A stretch of DNA of 64,000 nucleotides from Kiritimatiellia bacterium (GTDB taxonomy: Bacteria; Verrucomicrobiota; Kiritimatiellia; RFP12; UBA1067): NCBI GenBank assembly GCA_017514235.1, contig JAFWKK010000003.1:55905-119904 (forward strand), in the 5' to 3' direction. A program made the position numbers and the translations under genes. Under the pieces are notes generated by a model. The model saw nothing but the letters and a program-made list of their open reading frames with translations, did no database searches and was not told the DNA's origin. Of the stretch, positions 63,442 through 64,000 are shown in pieces; positions within the stretch are counted from its first letter, which is position 1; every line of letters starts with the position of its first letter.

Positions 63442-64000
63442 GGATAAGAAGAATGCAAAGCCGTCAAAGGTAAGGTAGGCGATAGACGTTCTGGCTCAAT
63501 TTGGTCTGCCTCGCGCACAGTTGAACGAGCGGACGGCCTATTGTCTTTTGGCCTTGTTGAATCTGACGGAGGAAAAGCAGTGGGCAAAGGCAACCGATCC
63601 GCTTGTCGGCATTACGCCCATGATGGATTTTGCCCGCAACAATTACGGGGCGGACTATGCGCCAAACACGCGGGAGACATTTCGTCGGTTCAGCATGCAT
63701 CAGATGGTTCAGGCGGGCATTGCGCTCTACAACCCCGACATGCCGGATCGTCCAACCAACAGCCCCAAGGCTGTTTATCAGATTTCGCCTGCCGCGTTGC
63801 AACTTGTCAAGGCCTATAAGACAAGGGCGTGGAGTAGGAAACTTGCGGTTTTCAAGAAGAACGTTTCAACTTTGGTCGAGCAGTATGCCCAGGAGCGGCA
63901 GATGGACATGGTGCAAGTACGTGTCCGAGATGGTCAGGCCGTCTCGTTGTCACCAGGGAAGCACAATGGCCTTATACGTTTGATAATCGAGGACATGGCA
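63431..64000 (+). pseudogene. PstI/BsuBI-type restriction endonuclease, interrupted by amber codon (partial)
   Basis: ATG 63431 overlaps the methyltransferase stop. After 15 codons (MANEDKKNAKPSKVR) the frame meets TAG at 63476-63478 and then stays open to the window end. It reads AIDVLAQFGLPRAQLNERTA, WAKATDPLVGITPMMDF, YAPNTRETFRRFSMHQM and DRPTNSPKAVYQISP, all highly characteristic of BsuBI/PstI endonucleases. A single CAG to TAG change would explain it. The enzyme is therefore probably dead, unless translation restarts downstream (ATG about 63623) or the codon is suppressed. The catalytic region lies outside the window. Confidence 0.85.

Overview
The window is a GC-rich chromosomal segment that reads as a member of the PVC group, most likely Verrucomicrobiota/Kiritimatiellota. 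The grounds are indirect: long secreted proteins with autotransporter-like beta strands and LamG folds, many Tat-exported phosphoesterases, a lipoprotein GH97, and extended -10 promoters of the form TGGTATAAT. No rRNA or marker protein fixes the taxon from sequence alone. Nearly all genes up to 59.7 kb lie on the minus strand; the last 4 kb lie on the plus strand.

Positions 1-24.3 kb form a secretome region. It holds a polysaccharide ABC-transporter permease cut by the window edge, a 1479-residue glycosidase/propeller/NlpC-like fusion, two Tat-exported calcineurin-like phosphoesterases, a Tat PHP phosphoesterase, two paralogous beta-solenoid-like exported proteins, a ceramidase-like hydrolase, a TIM-barrel glycosidase-like protein, a GH28-like beta-helix, a triple LamG protein and an Ig-like secreted protein. 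The 5' end of one solenoid gene carries a group II intron domain V/VI remnant. A 367-bp MITE-like element lies at 22.5 kb and again at 61.4 kb.

Positions 24.4-51.2 kb are an almost gap-free run of minus-strand genes (many start/stop overlaps) that looks like one exopolysaccharide operon with its own signalling system. Its biosynthesis part resembles a rebuilt pga (poly-GlcNAc) locus: a processive GT2 with an N-terminal zinc ribbon, a membrane-anchored degenerate CE4 plus TPR protein, a TPR/degenerate-CE4/outer-membrane-barrel fusion, a GHL10-type hydrolase, and an MBOAT + small membrane protein + SGNH O-acyltransferase module. Its signalling part holds two tandem APC-transporter/histidine-kinase/receiver fusions, an EvgS-like hybrid kinase, a 35-codon ORF, an orphan HPt, a PtsN-like EIIA, a receiver-PAS protein, a KaiC-like protein with a degenerate P-loop and an ExeA-type ATPase. 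No DNA-binding regulator is present, so output is probably post-transcriptional or allosteric. This is the best candidate for an undescribed system.

Positions 51.2-59.7 kb are mostly housekeeping: tRNA-Lys(TTT), a third Tat phosphoesterase, pssA, infC starting at ATC, a RumA/RlmD-type rRNA methyltransferase, a GH97 lipoprotein and pdxT/pdxS. From 59.9 kb the plus strand carries an M20 peptidase, a frameshifted Ig-like pseudogene, the second MITE-like copy with a perfect 9-bp target duplication, and a PstI/BsuBI-type restriction-modification pair whose endonuclease has an in-frame amber codon and runs off the window.
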